Positions 15,429 to 24,089 of a DNA stretch of 64,000 nucleotides are shown here, piece after piece; the stretch's first letter is position 1; the number at the start of each line of letters is the position of its first letter. The translations under genes were made by a program, and so were the position numbers. The DNA comes from Treponema sp. OMZ 790 (GTDB taxonomy: Bacteria > Spirochaetota > Spirochaetia > Treponematales > Treponemataceae): the NCBI RefSeq assembly GCF_024181285.1, contig NZ_CP051201.1, positions 248,001 through 312,000 of the forward strand, read 5' to 3'. The notes beneath the pieces are model-generated. The model did not search any database. It was not told the DNA's origin and was given only the letters and a program-made list of their open reading frames with translations.

Positions 15429-16358
15429 ATGATAGATAAACCGATTACCGATCCCGTCTTAATAGAAAAATTTAAAACCATGCACGAAGACGGAATGACG
15501 GTCTTTATGCTCGGCGAAGGTCAAATCCGCGGAGCTTTTTTTCACGGAACCCGCTTTGTAAATAAGATGAGGGTGCAGCACAACTTAGGGCTTTTGGAAA
15601 GCCTCGCCCTGGGACACGCCTCCCTTTGCGGAGCCCTCCTAATTCCCACAATGAAGGGAAGAGATAGAATCATCTTTAGATGCGATACCCAAGGCCCCCT
15701 TGTGGGCTTTAGTGTCGAAGCCTTCAGCGAGGGCTTTGTCAGGGGCTATCTTTTGGAAGACCCGATAAGGCCTGATGAATTGTTAGAAACATGGGACTTA
15801 AAGCCCCTCTTCGGCGAAGGAAAGATTTCGGTTATCCGCTTCCCCGAAGGAGCCAGGGAACCCTTGACGGGAATCATCGAGATAAAGCACAAAAACATAG
15901 CCCTTGACCTTTCCGAATATTTTTTGCAATCGGAACAGACCGTAACGGGCTTTAATACAGGCGTCCAATTCGACAAGGAAGGAAGAATCATCGGAGCGGG
16001 AGGCATGTACATTCAGGTCATGCCGGGAGCCGAAGAAGCCTTGATAGAAAAGGTAGAAATGGCCTTTGCGGCCTGCCCCTCGATAGGCCAATGGTTTGCG
16101 GAAGGCGGAGACAGGGAAGATGTCATCTTCGGCCTTTTCCGTGACTGTGAGCCGAAAGTTCTAATCGAAAGAAAGATAGACTTTTATTGCCCCTGCTCGG
16201 AAGACAATTTCCGCAATAAGCTTTTTACCCTGCCCGAAAAAGAACTTGCAGACATGTACGAAAACGGCCCCGATCAAATCGAGCTTTATTGCCATAACTG
16301 CGGCTCTGTCTATAAATATCCCAAAACCGTCTTAAAGGAAAAAATCGATGTACATTAA
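15429..16358 (+). CDS. hslO: Hsp33-type redox-regulated chaperone
   Basis: The protein has 309 residues from the ATG at 15429. The C-terminal zinc centre is FYCPCSEDNF plus ELYCHNCGS, the CXC...CXXC set of Hsp33 that holds zinc when reduced and forms disulfides on oxidation to switch on holdase activity. The N-terminal part includes LGHASLCGALL and FRCDTQGPLVGFSVEAF, typical of the substrate-binding domain. Such a chaperone suits an anaerobe meeting oxidative bursts at the gum margin. It overlaps the start of cbiC by 11 bases. Confidence 0.92.
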   Translation: MIDKPITDPVLIEKFKTMHEDGMTVFMLGEGQIRGAFFHGTRFVNKMRVQHNLGLLESLALGHASLCGALLIPTMKGRDRIIFRCDTQGPLVGFSVEAFSEGFVRGYLLEDPIRPDELLETWDLKPLFGEGKISVIRFPEGAREPLTGIIEIKHKNIALDLSEYFLQSEQTVTGFNTGVQFDKEGRIIGAGGMYIQVMPGAEEALIEKVEMAFAACPSIGQWFAEGGDREDVIFGLFRDCEPKVLIERKIDFYCPCSEDNFRNKLFTLPEKELADMYENGPDQIELYCHNCGSVYKYPKTVLKEKIDVH

Positions 16359-16971
16359 AAAACCCATGGAAATAGAAAATAAGAGCATGGATATAATTGA
16401 AGAGAGCATGAAGGATGTTGCTTTCACCGAAGAAGAAAAAATTATAGCCAAGAGGATGATTCACACTACGGGCGATGTCGAGTACCGCAAGATAATTGTC
16501 TTTCAAAATAATTTTATAGAAGCCGCTAAAAAAGCTCTTCAAAAGGGCATAACTATTTTTACCGATACCAAGATGGTAATGACAGGCATCAATAAGCCAG
16601 CCCTTTCAAAAACCGAAAATAAGCTTTTATGTCTGATCGATGATGAGAGGGTTTTTAAGATGTCCAAGGAAGGGGGAATTACACGATCTTCGGCGGCTGT
16701 AGACCTCGCAGTCCAAGAAGGAGCAACAGCCTTTGTGATAGGCAATGCCCCTACAGCCCTTTTCCGCCTTTTAGAGCTTTGCGAAGAAAAAAAAGTTTCC
16801 CCCGATTTTATAATAGGAGTCCCCGTGGGCTTTGTAGGTGCCGCCGAATCAAAGGAAGCCCTGCGTTCCGTCTCCCTGCCCCAAATCTCTACCGTAGGCA
16901 CCAAGGGCGGAAGCAACGTCGCCGCCTCCATCATAAATGCCTTACTTTACATGATGGTCGAAAGGGAGTAA
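16348..16971 (+). CDS. cbiC: Cobalt-precorrin-8 methylmutase CbiC/CobH
   Basis: The protein has 207 residues. The diagnostic stretches are KRMIHTTGDVEY (with the catalytic His), FTDTKMVMTGINK, VIGNAPTALFRLLEL and GVPVGFVGAAESKE. The enzyme moves a methyl group from C-11 to C-12 in corrin-ring synthesis, giving hydrogenobyrinate or cobyrinate. It overlaps hslO by 11 bases, so it is translationally coupled to a gene of unrelated function. No other cobalamin gene is in this window; the rest of the pathway may be elsewhere, or this may be a relic. Confidence 0.92.
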   Translation: MYIKKPMEIENKSMDIIEESMKDVAFTEEEKIIAKRMIHTTGDVEYRKIIVFQNNFIEAAKKALQKGITIFTDTKMVMTGINKPALSKTENKLLCLIDDERVFKMSKEGGITRSSAAVDLAVQEGATAFVIGNAPTALFRLLELCEEKKVSPDFIIGVPVGFVGAAESKEALRSVSLPQISTVGTKGGSNVAASIINALLYMMVERE

Positions 16972-16994
16972 GGAAAAGCTGCATTGAACATGCT

Positions 16995-17012
16995 TCTAAG
17001 TGCACCAATCCT
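16995..17012 (+). repeat. 18-bp direct repeat, left of the vapBC-like cassette
   Basis: TCTAAGTGCACCAATCCT is repeated exactly at 17812-17829. Similarity extends a few bases leftwards (AACAT...). The pair brackets the toxin-antitoxin genes. Confidence 0.9.
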
Positions 17013-17080
17013 CATCGAAAACCTATTGCATGATTATTTAAATCAAGTCTTGATTTATAGAAAAAAATACTGGGGCTGTT

Positions 17081-17475
17081 TTAGGACAAAATTTTTAAAC
17101 CGTATTTTTTATAATTTGTAATCTGATTATCAACAGACAAAAAATAGTAATCAGACTGTATTGCTTGCCAAATCATTATTCGGTCAAATGGATCTTTATG
17201 TTCTATCGGTAATTTGTAAAAGGTAATTAATTCATCATTTTGAAAAGACCTGTATTTTAAAAACTATTTTCTACTTCTTTGTAGAATTCTTCAGGTTTTA
17301 TTCCGTTTAGTGATAATTTTCCAATATTAAATTTTATTGATATTTTCCATAAGCTAGCCTGGCTATAGAAAATTTCGTTGTCATCTGCTAATAGTTTATT
17401 ATAAACTGATCTAGATATTTTACTTGTATCAATAAATGGCCATAATAAATAATGTGTATCTAGTAGGATTTTCAT
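17081..17475 (-). pseudogene. VapC-like PIN-domain toxin, frameshifted
   Basis: The first 72 residues (MKILLDTHYLLWPFIDTSKI, then ASLWKISIKF) are a PIN domain with the first catalytic Asp in LLDTHYLLW. The frame then stops at 17257. Adding one T to the five-T run near 17258-17263 restores a complete toxin ending at 17081. The restored part reads FQNDELITFYKLPIEHKDPF, DRIMIWQAIQ and FLSVDNQI, which carries the later PIN acidic residues. As it stands the RNase should be inactive. Its start overlaps the antitoxin stop by four bases. Confidence 0.82.
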
Positions 17476-17711
17476 AAATTGATAAACTCTTCATCTGTAA
17501 TTGCCCAATTCTCACTAAATTCAACCGTTGCTTTTCCTTCCAATGTACCTAGTTGTCTCACTTTTATTCTCTTATATTCTTCAATTGGAACAATTACCGC
17601 GATTGCTTCTTCTTTTCGGCCGAGTGTTATCCCGATTTCGTTACCTAATTCCACTTCTTTTAAAAGTGCAGAGAAATTTGTTCTTATTTTGGTTACAGGC
17701 AATGTTTTCAT
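17472..17711 (-). CDS. Phd/YefM-family antitoxin
   Basis: The protein has 79 residues. MKTLPVTKIRTNFSALLKEV is the N-terminal DNA-binding part of Phd/YefM antitoxins, and the C-terminal third (ATVEFSENWAITDEEFIN) would wrap the toxin. It binds its own promoter and neutralises VapC by protein contact. The frame is intact although the toxin is broken. A TTGACT-TAATAT promoter ends six bases before the ATG, and no ribosome site is visible. Confidence 0.85.
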   Translation of the reverse strand: MKTLPVTKIRTNFSALLKEVELGNEIGITLGRKEEAIAVIVPIEEYKRIKVRQLGTLEGKATVEFSENWAITDEEFINL

Positions 17712-17717
17712 GTAAAT

Positions 17718-17746
17718 ATATTAACATGTATGTATAACATAGTCAA
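17718..17746 (-). promoter_or_regulatory. Antitoxin promoter, likely leaderless
   Basis: On the minus strand TTGACT (17746-17741) and TAATAT (17723-17718) are 17 bp apart. The ATG at 17711 is six bases after the -10 box. The words ACATGTATGT and ATACATACATGT between them could bind the antitoxin. Confidence 0.6.
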
Positions 17747-17811
17747 GTTGTACATATTTTAAAAATGCTATTTCCGTGTTATATACATTTCCATTAAATT
17801 TCAAACATACC

Positions 17812-17829
17812 TCTAAGTGCACCAATCCT
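17812..17829 (+). repeat. 18-bp direct repeat, right of the vapBC-like cassette
   Basis: Exact copy of 16995-17012. It lies just beyond the 3' end of the CydC-like gene. Confidence 0.9.
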
Positions 17830-17842
17830 TGACAGTGCATTC

Positions 17843-19501
17843 CTACCTCAGTCTTCCCTTTTCAATATAGACAACCTTATCGGCGGCGTTTACGGTGGAT
17901 TTGCGGTGGCTTACGATTAAAACGCCCTTGTCTTTCTTTTCTTGGTAAATTGAATTTAAAATGAGGGCTTCGTTTAAGCTGTCCAAGTTTCCGGTCGGCT
18001 CGTCGAGCAGCAAAAGAGGAGCCTTGTGTAAAAAAGCCCGGGCAAGGCCGAGACGCTGTTTTTCCCCGCTTGAAAGGTTTCCGCCGAGTTCTGTAATCTT
18101 CGTATCATAGCCTTCAGGAAGGCTCATGATAAAATCGTGGATGGCGGCTTTTTTCGCGGCTTCGATAACTTCCTCTTTTGAAGCATTCCTGTTTGCAAGA
18201 AGGATGTTTTCATAAATAGATTTTTTAAAAATATAGGTTTGCTGGGTAATGTACGAAACGGCCTCTCTTAAACTCGCAGTGTTTATTTTTTTAACGTCGA
18301 TGCCGTTCATCCTTACCTCTCCCGAAAGGGGATCGAAAAAGCGCATGATGAGGCGGAGCAGGGTACTCTTACCGCTTCCGCTTTTACCGCAAAGGCCGAC
18401 TATCTCATCTTTTTTAACCGAGATGCTTACATCCTTTAAAACTTCCATATCGTCGTATCTAAAATTGATATTATCGGCATCAACTTTTTCGAAGCTGACG
18501 TTTTCGCCGTCTTCAACTTCATCGAGTTCAGGCTTTTCTTCAAGCAGGGAAAAAACTCTCTCTGCGGAAGCGAAGGTTTGCTGCAAGTTTACGGCCAAGC
18601 CTGAAACAGCTATTATCGGACCGTATCCTGAAAGAAGCATTAGGTTGGAAATCAAAAGGTGAGCAAAGTCTATTTTTCCGTTTACCAAGAGGAAGGCCGA
18701 AATGCCCAGCATTAAAAAATTGCAAAGGGTGAGAGCTGCCTCCGTAACAGCAAAGGTGTTCCCCTCAAAGTCCTTTAAGAGCTTAAAGGTTCCGCTTATA
18801 GCCTCCCCTTTTTTTTCTATATTTTCTTTTCTCTCCCTTATCTTGTCAAAAAAGATTATCTCCTTTATTCCGAGGAGGGAGTCCAAAAAGTAGGAATTAA
18901 GGGAGCTCATTTTTTTTCGGTATTCTACACCCGAGCCGTCATCCATCTTACCGAAAAGGATGGGAAGGAGAAAGCCTATGATTATATAAATGAGGGCAAC
19001 CGTAAGAGATAAAACAATGTGTATTTTTGCAAAGATGATTAGGGCAAAAATAAAGTAGAGAACGGCAGAAGCAGCGGGGGCTATTGTGTGGGCATAAAAA
19101 ACTTCGAGCAATTCTATGTCGGTGGTTATGATCGACAAGAGGCTTCCTGAATCTTTTTTTTGCAATTTAACAAAGGCGAGCCGTCTCATAGCCGTAAAAA
19201 TCTTATCGCGTATCAGGGCCAAGAGGGTAAAGGCTATGTAGTGTCCCGAAAGCTGTTCGCCGTATCTGAAGATACCGCGGCTTACGGCACAGACAATGAG
19301 GCCGATGATTACAAAGTTCAAGGAAAGATAGGTATTAAAAACCTTTAAGCCCAAAAGAGAAACGATGCCGGCTCCGCCCAAAACCGGAATGGCCGCTGCA
19401 ATGATAAAGCCCAAGACCCTCAAGATAACCGTTATAGTCATAACGCCTGTAAGAGGTCTTACAAATACTATCAATTTTTTTATAAGTTCGCTTTTTTTCA
19501 T
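17843..19501 (-). CDS. CydC-like ABC half-transporter
   Basis: The protein has 552 residues: about six membrane helices in residues 15-290, then an ATPase with Walker A GKSGSGKST, signature NLSSGEKQRLGLARAF (Ser-Ser in place of Ser-Gly), Walker B LLLLDEPTGNLD and H-loop VSHRK. It overlaps the partner gene by four bases (ATGA), so the two are coupled. In other bacteria CydDC exports cysteine or glutathione and is needed for cytochrome bd. No such oxidase is seen here, so a general thiol or peptide exporter is as likely. The SSGE signature may weaken one ATP site. Confidence 0.75.
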   Translation of the reverse strand: MKKSELIKKLIVFVRPLTGVMTITVILRVLGFIIAAAIPVLGGAGIVSLLGLKVFNTYLSLNFVIIGLIVCAVSRGIFRYGEQLSGHYIAFTLLALIRDKIFTAMRRLAFVKLQKKDSGSLLSIITTDIELLEVFYAHTIAPAASAVLYFIFALIIFAKIHIVLSLTVALIYIIIGFLLPILFGKMDDGSGVEYRKKMSSLNSYFLDSLLGIKEIIFFDKIRERKENIEKKGEAISGTFKLLKDFEGNTFAVTEAALTLCNFLMLGISAFLLVNGKIDFAHLLISNLMLLSGYGPIIAVSGLAVNLQQTFASAERVFSLLEEKPELDEVEDGENVSFEKVDADNINFRYDDMEVLKDVSISVKKDEIVGLCGKSGSGKSTLLRLIMRFFDPLSGEVRMNGIDVKKINTASLREAVSYITQQTYIFKKSIYENILLANRNASKEEVIEAAKKAAIHDFIMSLPEGYDTKITELGGNLSSGEKQRLGLARAFLHKAPLLLLDEPTGNLDSLNEALILNSIYQEKKDKGVLIVSHRKSTVNAADKVVYIEKGRLR

Positions 19502-21285
19502 TTTACACCCAGCCTTATTTTTTCAAGATCTTTTTGCTGTAAATACATCCTTGCATAGATGCCGTTTTTTTCAAGGAGGCTTGAATTAGTTCCATCTTCT
19601 TTTATCTCGCCCTTTTCAAATACATAGATATGGTCTGCATTTTCAATATTTGCAAGCCTGTGCGAAATAAAGATGATTATTTTTGTTTTGCTTAATTCGT
19701 AGAGGGTGCTTAAAATAAGCTCTTCGCTTTCGACATCGATATTGCTTACAGCCTCGTCAAAGATATAAATGTCTGCATCGTGAAGAAGTGCCCGTGCAAG
19801 GGCAAAACGCTGAACCTGTCCGCCCGATAAATTCTTTCCTCCGGATTCAATATAAAAATCCAAGCCTGAGTTTCCTTCTTCTTTTGAAGAACTGCGGCTT
19901 AAAACAAACTCGTCTAATAGAACCTTTTTTAATACGCTCATCAATTCTTCATCGCTTGCAGAGGGTTTGGCTATTAAAAGGTTTTCTCTCACCGAAGCTC
20001 CGAACAAAAAGCTCTCGGTCGAAACAAGGTTCATGTACCTAGCTCTAAATTCGTCGGGAAGTTTTTTTGCTTCTATTCCCGACAGGAGAATTTCTCCCGA
20101 ATAGTTTTTTTGTAAGCCCATGAGAAGAGAGGCGGCCGTCGATTTACCCGATCCGCTTTCACCTGCTATGCCGTAAAAGCCCGGCTTTAAAAACTTCATC
20201 GATGCATTTTTTACTGCCTGCTTCGATTCGGTATAATTAAAGTTTAAATTTTTTACCTCAAGTGTAAGCTTCGATTCTTCAATTTTTTTTGCCGCTGCCT
20301 CAAGTTCGGCTCCGCTTAATATCGAAGCCGAGTCGCTTTTTACATCCATCAATTCAAAGAGGCGGTTTGCGGCGGTTATTCCGTTCATCGCTATATGGAA
20401 AAAAGAGCCCAAGGCCCGCAAGGGCAAAAAGAATTCCGCGCAGAGCAAAATAAAAAGAAGAGCGCCCTCTATCGAAAGATTTCCTGACCTTAGCTGATAG
20501 AGGCTGACGATGGTGCCGAGAGCTGTTCCGCCGTAAGCCACAGTGTCCATCACAAAGATGGAGTTAAGCTGCATGGTCAAAACCCTCATGGTTACCCGCC
20601 TAAAATTTTCCGCCTCGGCATTCAGCTCCTTGTGTTGAGCCTCATCATCCGAATAGGCCTTTAAAGTGATAAGGCCTCGGAGGTTATCCAAAAAAGAATC
20701 TCCAAGCCCCGTATAAATTGAAAGGTATTTTTTTAAAATGCGCTTTGCAACCTTTTGAATGGCAACAATCGAAAGAGGAATCAGGGGCACACAGATAAAA
20801 AGCACAAGGGCAGCAAAAAAATTTATCGGTGCAAGGATTATAAAAAGAGTTACCGGAGCCGCCATACTGAAAAAGAACTGAGGCAGGTAGGCCCCGAAAT
20901 AAGAATCCAGCTGCTCTATTCCGTCCGAGCCTATTTGAGTAACCTCTGCCATGCTGATATATTGGGAATAATTTAGCTTTAACGAAATAAATTTATCGTA
21001 GAGCATTGAGCGCAAGGTCCGCTTAACCTCGGTTCCTGCCCTGTATGAAAAGTATGAGCGCTTACGGACGGCAATAACCCGTATTACCAAGGCAGAGGCA
21101 GCTACGGCCGCCAAAACAAAAAGCGTTTTTTTATCAAGCGAAGAATTATATAGACCGAAAATAAGGCGCACCGTTACAAACGTAATAACCACATTGCACA
21201 ATAGAGAAATCCATGAAGAAAGGGCCGAAAGCAAGATCCACTTTTTACTTTTCGGCACAGACCTTGTCAGGCGTTTATGAATCAT
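19498..21285 (-). CDS. CydD-like ABC half-transporter
   Basis: The protein has 595 residues. Six membrane helices are followed by an ATPase with Walker A GESGSGKST, signature NLSGGQVQRFALARAL, Walker B IYIFDEAVSNID and H-loop ISHRL. The stretch VTQIGSDGIEQLDSYFGAYL in the membrane domain is the hallmark of CydD-type partners. It is the first gene of a two-gene minus-strand operon and overlaps the CydC-like gene. An imperfect GAGG site precedes the ATG. Upstream lies a spacer with three perfect hairpins. The substrate is not determined. Confidence 0.78.
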   Translation of the reverse strand: MIHKRLTRSVPKSKKWILLSALSSWISLLCNVVITFVTVRLIFGLYNSSLDKKTLFVLAAVAASALVIRVIAVRKRSYFSYRAGTEVKRTLRSMLYDKFISLKLNYSQYISMAEVTQIGSDGIEQLDSYFGAYLPQFFFSMAAPVTLFIILAPINFFAALVLFICVPLIPLSIVAIQKVAKRILKKYLSIYTGLGDSFLDNLRGLITLKAYSDDEAQHKELNAEAENFRRVTMRVLTMQLNSIFVMDTVAYGGTALGTIVSLYQLRSGNLSIEGALLFILLCAEFFLPLRALGSFFHIAMNGITAANRLFELMDVKSDSASILSGAELEAAAKKIEESKLTLEVKNLNFNYTESKQAVKNASMKFLKPGFYGIAGESGSGKSTAASLLMGLQKNYSGEILLSGIEAKKLPDEFRARYMNLVSTESFLFGASVRENLLIAKPSASDEELMSVLKKVLLDEFVLSRSSSKEEGNSGLDFYIESGGKNLSGGQVQRFALARALLHDADIYIFDEAVSNIDVESEELILSTLYELSKTKIIIFISHRLANIENADHIYVFEKGEIKEDGTNSSLLEKNGIYARMYLQQKDLEKIRLGVK

Positions 21286-21313
21286 AACTAACCTCTTAAA
21301 AAGATATTAATAG

Positions 21314-21448
21314 CCTCTAAAAACTTCAGTTTTTAGAGGGTTTCCTTAAACTTAATTGCGATGTTTTTTATAAGTCATTAATAATTCAAGACTTATAAAA
21401 AACTCGTCGGGCATCTGTAAAAATTTAACAAAATTTTTACAGATGCCC
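21314..21448. other. Divergent spacer with three perfect hairpins
   Basis: Between two divergently read genes sit CCTCTAAAAACT-TC-AGTTTTTAGAGG (21314-21339), GTTTTTTATAAGTC/GACTTATAAAAAAC (21363-21403) and an 18-bp perfect stem, GGGCATCTGTAAAAATTT with its complement around AACA (21409-21448). Neither neighbour ends here, so they are not ordinary 3' terminators. They could act as attenuators in either leader, or be remains of a small mobile repeat. Confidence 0.8.
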
Positions 21449-21581
21449 TGTATTTTATAGGAAACAAATAAAAATAGCAATAGGCTAACTTTTAGGCTGT
21501 TGTTATTAGAAATTACAAAATATTTTTTAAAATTTTACTCATAAATCTTCTTTTTCCATATAAATATAATAGGAGGCACAA

Positions 21582-22430
21582 ATGAAAAATGATGCAAGTT
21601 TCAAAATTACCCTACGAAATGACTATGCTTTTAAGCGTATCTTCGGTACTGAGGAGAATAAAGATATTTTGCAGGACTTACTGGAATGTATACTCGACAT
21701 TCTGCCTGAAAATATCGCAGAATTAGAACTGTTAGATAAGGAGTTTCATAAAGAAATTTTGACTGAAAAGCTAGGTATCTTGGATATAAAGTTAAGACTA
21801 AAAGACGGAACAATTATCAATATTGAGATACAAAATCGGTGGAGAGGTGATTTTCCTGAAAGAAGTGTGTATTATTGGTCGAAGATGTATACCGAAGGCA
21901 TAAAACAAGGTCAAGACTATACAAATCTACCAAAATGTATTACAATAAACTTAATAGGAGAAGGCTTTAATAAAAATAAGCGTTTGCACAATAAATATCT
22001 TATTTTGGAAAAAGATACAAAAGAGCCTTTGCTTTCAAAATTTGAGATTCATATTATAAATCTTGAAAAAGCAAAGCTTTTAAAAGAATCAAATTATATG
22101 AATGTAAAAACAAAACGCTTATTAAGCTGGCTGAAATTTATTGAAACGGATGATGGGGAGGTAAGAAAGATGTTGGCGCAAAATTCCGAAATGATGAAAA
22201 AGGCAAATGCAGTTATTAAAGTAATGGAAATGAGTCCTAGGGATAAATGGCTGTACGAATCACGCATGAAATATGAACACGATATGGCATCAGAAAAACG
22301 CGAGGGCTACACAGAAGGAGTATACCAAACAAAACTCGAAACAGCAAAAAATTTGCTTGATCTGGGTGTAACACAAGAAGTCATTATTCAAGCCACAGGT
22401 CTAAGCCAAGGTGAAATAAACAATCTTTAA
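21582..22430 (+). CDS. Rpn-family PD-(D/E)XK nuclease/putative transposase, complete
   Basis: The protein has 282 residues. The N-terminus FKITLRNDYAFKRIFGTEEN is the family start. The nuclease core is GILDIKLRLKDGTIINIEIQ, with Asp in ILDIK and Glu-Ile-Gln as the (D/E)XK-like element, followed by RSVYYWSKMYTEGIKQGQDY. The tail has EGYTEGVYQTKLETAKNL and ATGLSQGEINNL. Rpn proteins promote recA-independent recombination and cut DNA; a host-defence role has been proposed. An AGGAGG site precedes the ATG. No terminal repeats that would mark a transposon were found around it. Confidence 0.88.
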   Translation: MKNDASFKITLRNDYAFKRIFGTEENKDILQDLLECILDILPENIAELELLDKEFHKEILTEKLGILDIKLRLKDGTIINIEIQNRWRGDFPERSVYYWSKMYTEGIKQGQDYTNLPKCITINLIGEGFNKNKRLHNKYLILEKDTKEPLLSKFEIHIINLEKAKLLKESNYMNVKTKRLLSWLKFIETDDGEVRKMLAQNSEMMKKANAVIKVMEMSPRDKWLYESRMKYEHDMASEKREGYTEGVYQTKLETAKNLLDLGVTQEVIIQATGLSQGEINNL

Positions 22431-22441
22431 TAACTACAGTC

Positions 22442-22470
22442 TTGCAATCTTTAAAAAAAAGAAGTAAAAT
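22442..22470 (+). promoter_or_regulatory. Promoter of the metal transporter, near-leaderless
   Basis: TTGCAA (22442-22447) and TAAAAT (22465-22470) are 17 bp apart. The ATG at 22480 follows nine bases after the -10 box and lacks a ribosome site. Confidence 0.5.
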
Positions 22471-22479
22471 GCTCTTCCT

Positions 22480-23163
22480 ATGGTAAAAATAAATTCTCTT
22501 AAATTTAAATATCCGAACTCGAAAAAAGAAGTTTTAAAAAATATAAATTTAGAAGTTAAGCAGGGCGATTATATTTCGATTGTGGGAGAAAACGGCTGCG
22601 GAAAAAGTACACTCCTAAAACTTATCTTAAAACTGCTTAAAATACAAAATGGCGAAATTATTATCAATGCAAAAAGAATAGGCTACCTTCCGCAAAAAAA
22701 AGAAAACCTAAGCGACTTCCCGATTACTCTTTTTGAACTTTTAAATTCTTATAGAAAAATATTAAAGATAAGAGAAAAGGATTGCGTTCTAAAAGCCTTG
22801 GAAAGGGTGAACTTAAGCGAATACAAAACCGGCCTTGTAGGAGAGCTTTCAGGCGGGCAGATTCAAAAACTCTACATAGCACGAGCCCTTATCGGGGATC
22901 CTGATCTTTTAATCTTGGATGAGCCTTCTACCGGAATCGATGTTCAGGGGCAAAAAGAAATCTATTCTTTTGTAAAAGATTTAAACACTCAAAAAGGACT
23001 TACCGTCATTTCGGTTGACCATAACTTGGATGCCGCCGTTTTTAATTCTACCAAAATATTTCATATAAAAAACGGGGAAGGCCACTTGTGCAATCCTAAA
23101 CAGTACAGCTCAGAATTCTTTGACCCGAGCTTTGTTCAATTCAAACCCAGGGTGAATCAATAA
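22480..23163 (+). CDS. ZnuC/MntB-type metal ABC transporter ATPase
   Basis: The protein has 227 residues with no membrane segment. Walker A is GENGCGKSTLLKL, the signature is LSGGQIQKLYIARAL, Walker B is LLILDEPSTGID and the H-loop is VDHNLD. The C-terminal pattern with FHIKNGEGHLCNP fits the zinc/manganese/iron family. It lies 29 bp before the matching ABC-3 permease, and the two form a transporter core. No substrate-binding lipoprotein is next to them, so it must be encoded elsewhere. The metal cannot be told from these parts. Confidence 0.88.
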   Translation: MVKINSLKFKYPNSKKEVLKNINLEVKQGDYISIVGENGCGKSTLLKLILKLLKIQNGEIIINAKRIGYLPQKKENLSDFPITLFELLNSYRKILKIREKDCVLKALERVNLSEYKTGLVGELSGGQIQKLYIARALIGDPDLLILDEPSTGIDVQGQKEIYSFVKDLNTQKGLTVISVDHNLDAAVFNSTKIFHIKNGEGHLCNPKQYSSEFFDPSFVQFKPRVNQ

Positions 23164-23192
23164 GAGAAAAGTTTTTATAGGAGGTTAAGAAG

Positions 23193-24017
23193 ATGCTTCA
23201 ATACGGTTTTATGCAAAATGCTTTTATTGTTTCTTTTTTTATAGGAATCCTCTGCCCTGCAATAGGCTTATTTTTAGTCCTCAGAAGGTACTCCCTCATA
23301 GGCGATACCCTTTCCCACAGCTCTCTTGCAGGCGTTACCCTCGCCCTTGCCTCAGGAATAAACCCGATACTTGGAGCCTTTATTTTTACGACAGCTGCCG
23401 GAGCCTTAATAGAAGCCCTTAGAAACGCTTTTAAAGAATATCAAGATTTAATCCTTTCGATAGTTTTGTCCTTGAGCGTTGGAATCGCTATTACCCTCAT
23501 AAGCTCAGGAGCCGTCAGGGCAAATGCCGAAACCTACTTATTCGGAAGCGTACTAACCGTTTCATCCTCGGACTTGGTTACGGTCATAGCTTTAAGCATC
23601 CTATCCTTGATTACCCTAGGCCTCATGTATCACAAGATGGTCTACATAGCCCTTGATGAAGATATTGCAAAAATAATGGGAGTTAAGGTAAGGCTCATCA
23701 ATTACTTATTTTCAGCCCTTACTGCGGCAACTATAGCCGTTTCATTAAAAATCGTAGGCATGCTGGTATTAAGCTCAATGATAGCTCTCCCAGTCGCGAC
23801 AGCCCTTCAACTAAAAATGAGCTTTAAAAAGACCTTGATTTTTTCTATTTTTATAAGCGTGGCCGATATCATGCTCGGCTTGGTTTTGTCCTATCACCTG
23901 AACGTCGCCCCGGGAGGCTTTACGGCCCTGGTTTCGGTCATTGTCTTAATCATAACAATAGGGATAAATTTCTTTTTGAAACATGTTAGAAAACCGGACG
24001 TGGTTAATACTTTATAA
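23193..24017 (+). CDS. ZnuB-type (ABC-3 family) metal transporter permease
   Basis: The protein has 274 residues with seven to eight hydrophobic helices. IGILCPAIGLFLVLRRYSLI, GDTLSHSSLAGVTLAL and MIALPVATALQL are hallmarks of the ABC-3 family that imports Zn, Mn or Fe. The GDTLSHSSLAG stretch is its most conserved element. AGGAGG lies upstream of the ATG. It pairs with the ATPase just upstream; the binding protein is missing from the locus. Confidence 0.9.
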   Translation: MLQYGFMQNAFIVSFFIGILCPAIGLFLVLRRYSLIGDTLSHSSLAGVTLALASGINPILGAFIFTTAAGALIEALRNAFKEYQDLILSIVLSLSVGIAITLISSGAVRANAETYLFGSVLTVSSSDLVTVIALSILSLITLGLMYHKMVYIALDEDIAKIMGVKVRLINYLFSALTAATIAVSLKIVGMLVLSSMIALPVATALQLKMSFKKTLIFSIFISVADIMLGLVLSYHLNVAPGGFTALVSVIVLIITIGINFFLKHVRKPDVVNTL

Positions 24018-24089
24018 GCATGTAGTAAAAGAATACAAAAGTATTGTTTTTTCATAGCTTTTATGTTATATTTGTAATAAGGAGTAAAT

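Noticed and set aside
17843..21285. Naming the ABC pair cydC/cydD outright
   Set aside because: Motifs are CydDC-like, but no cytochrome bd genes are visible and the signature of one subunit is altered, so the substrate is left open.
21286..21581. tRNA or small RNA gene
   Set aside because: The three stems do not form a cloverleaf, and no anticodon arm or CCA end is present.
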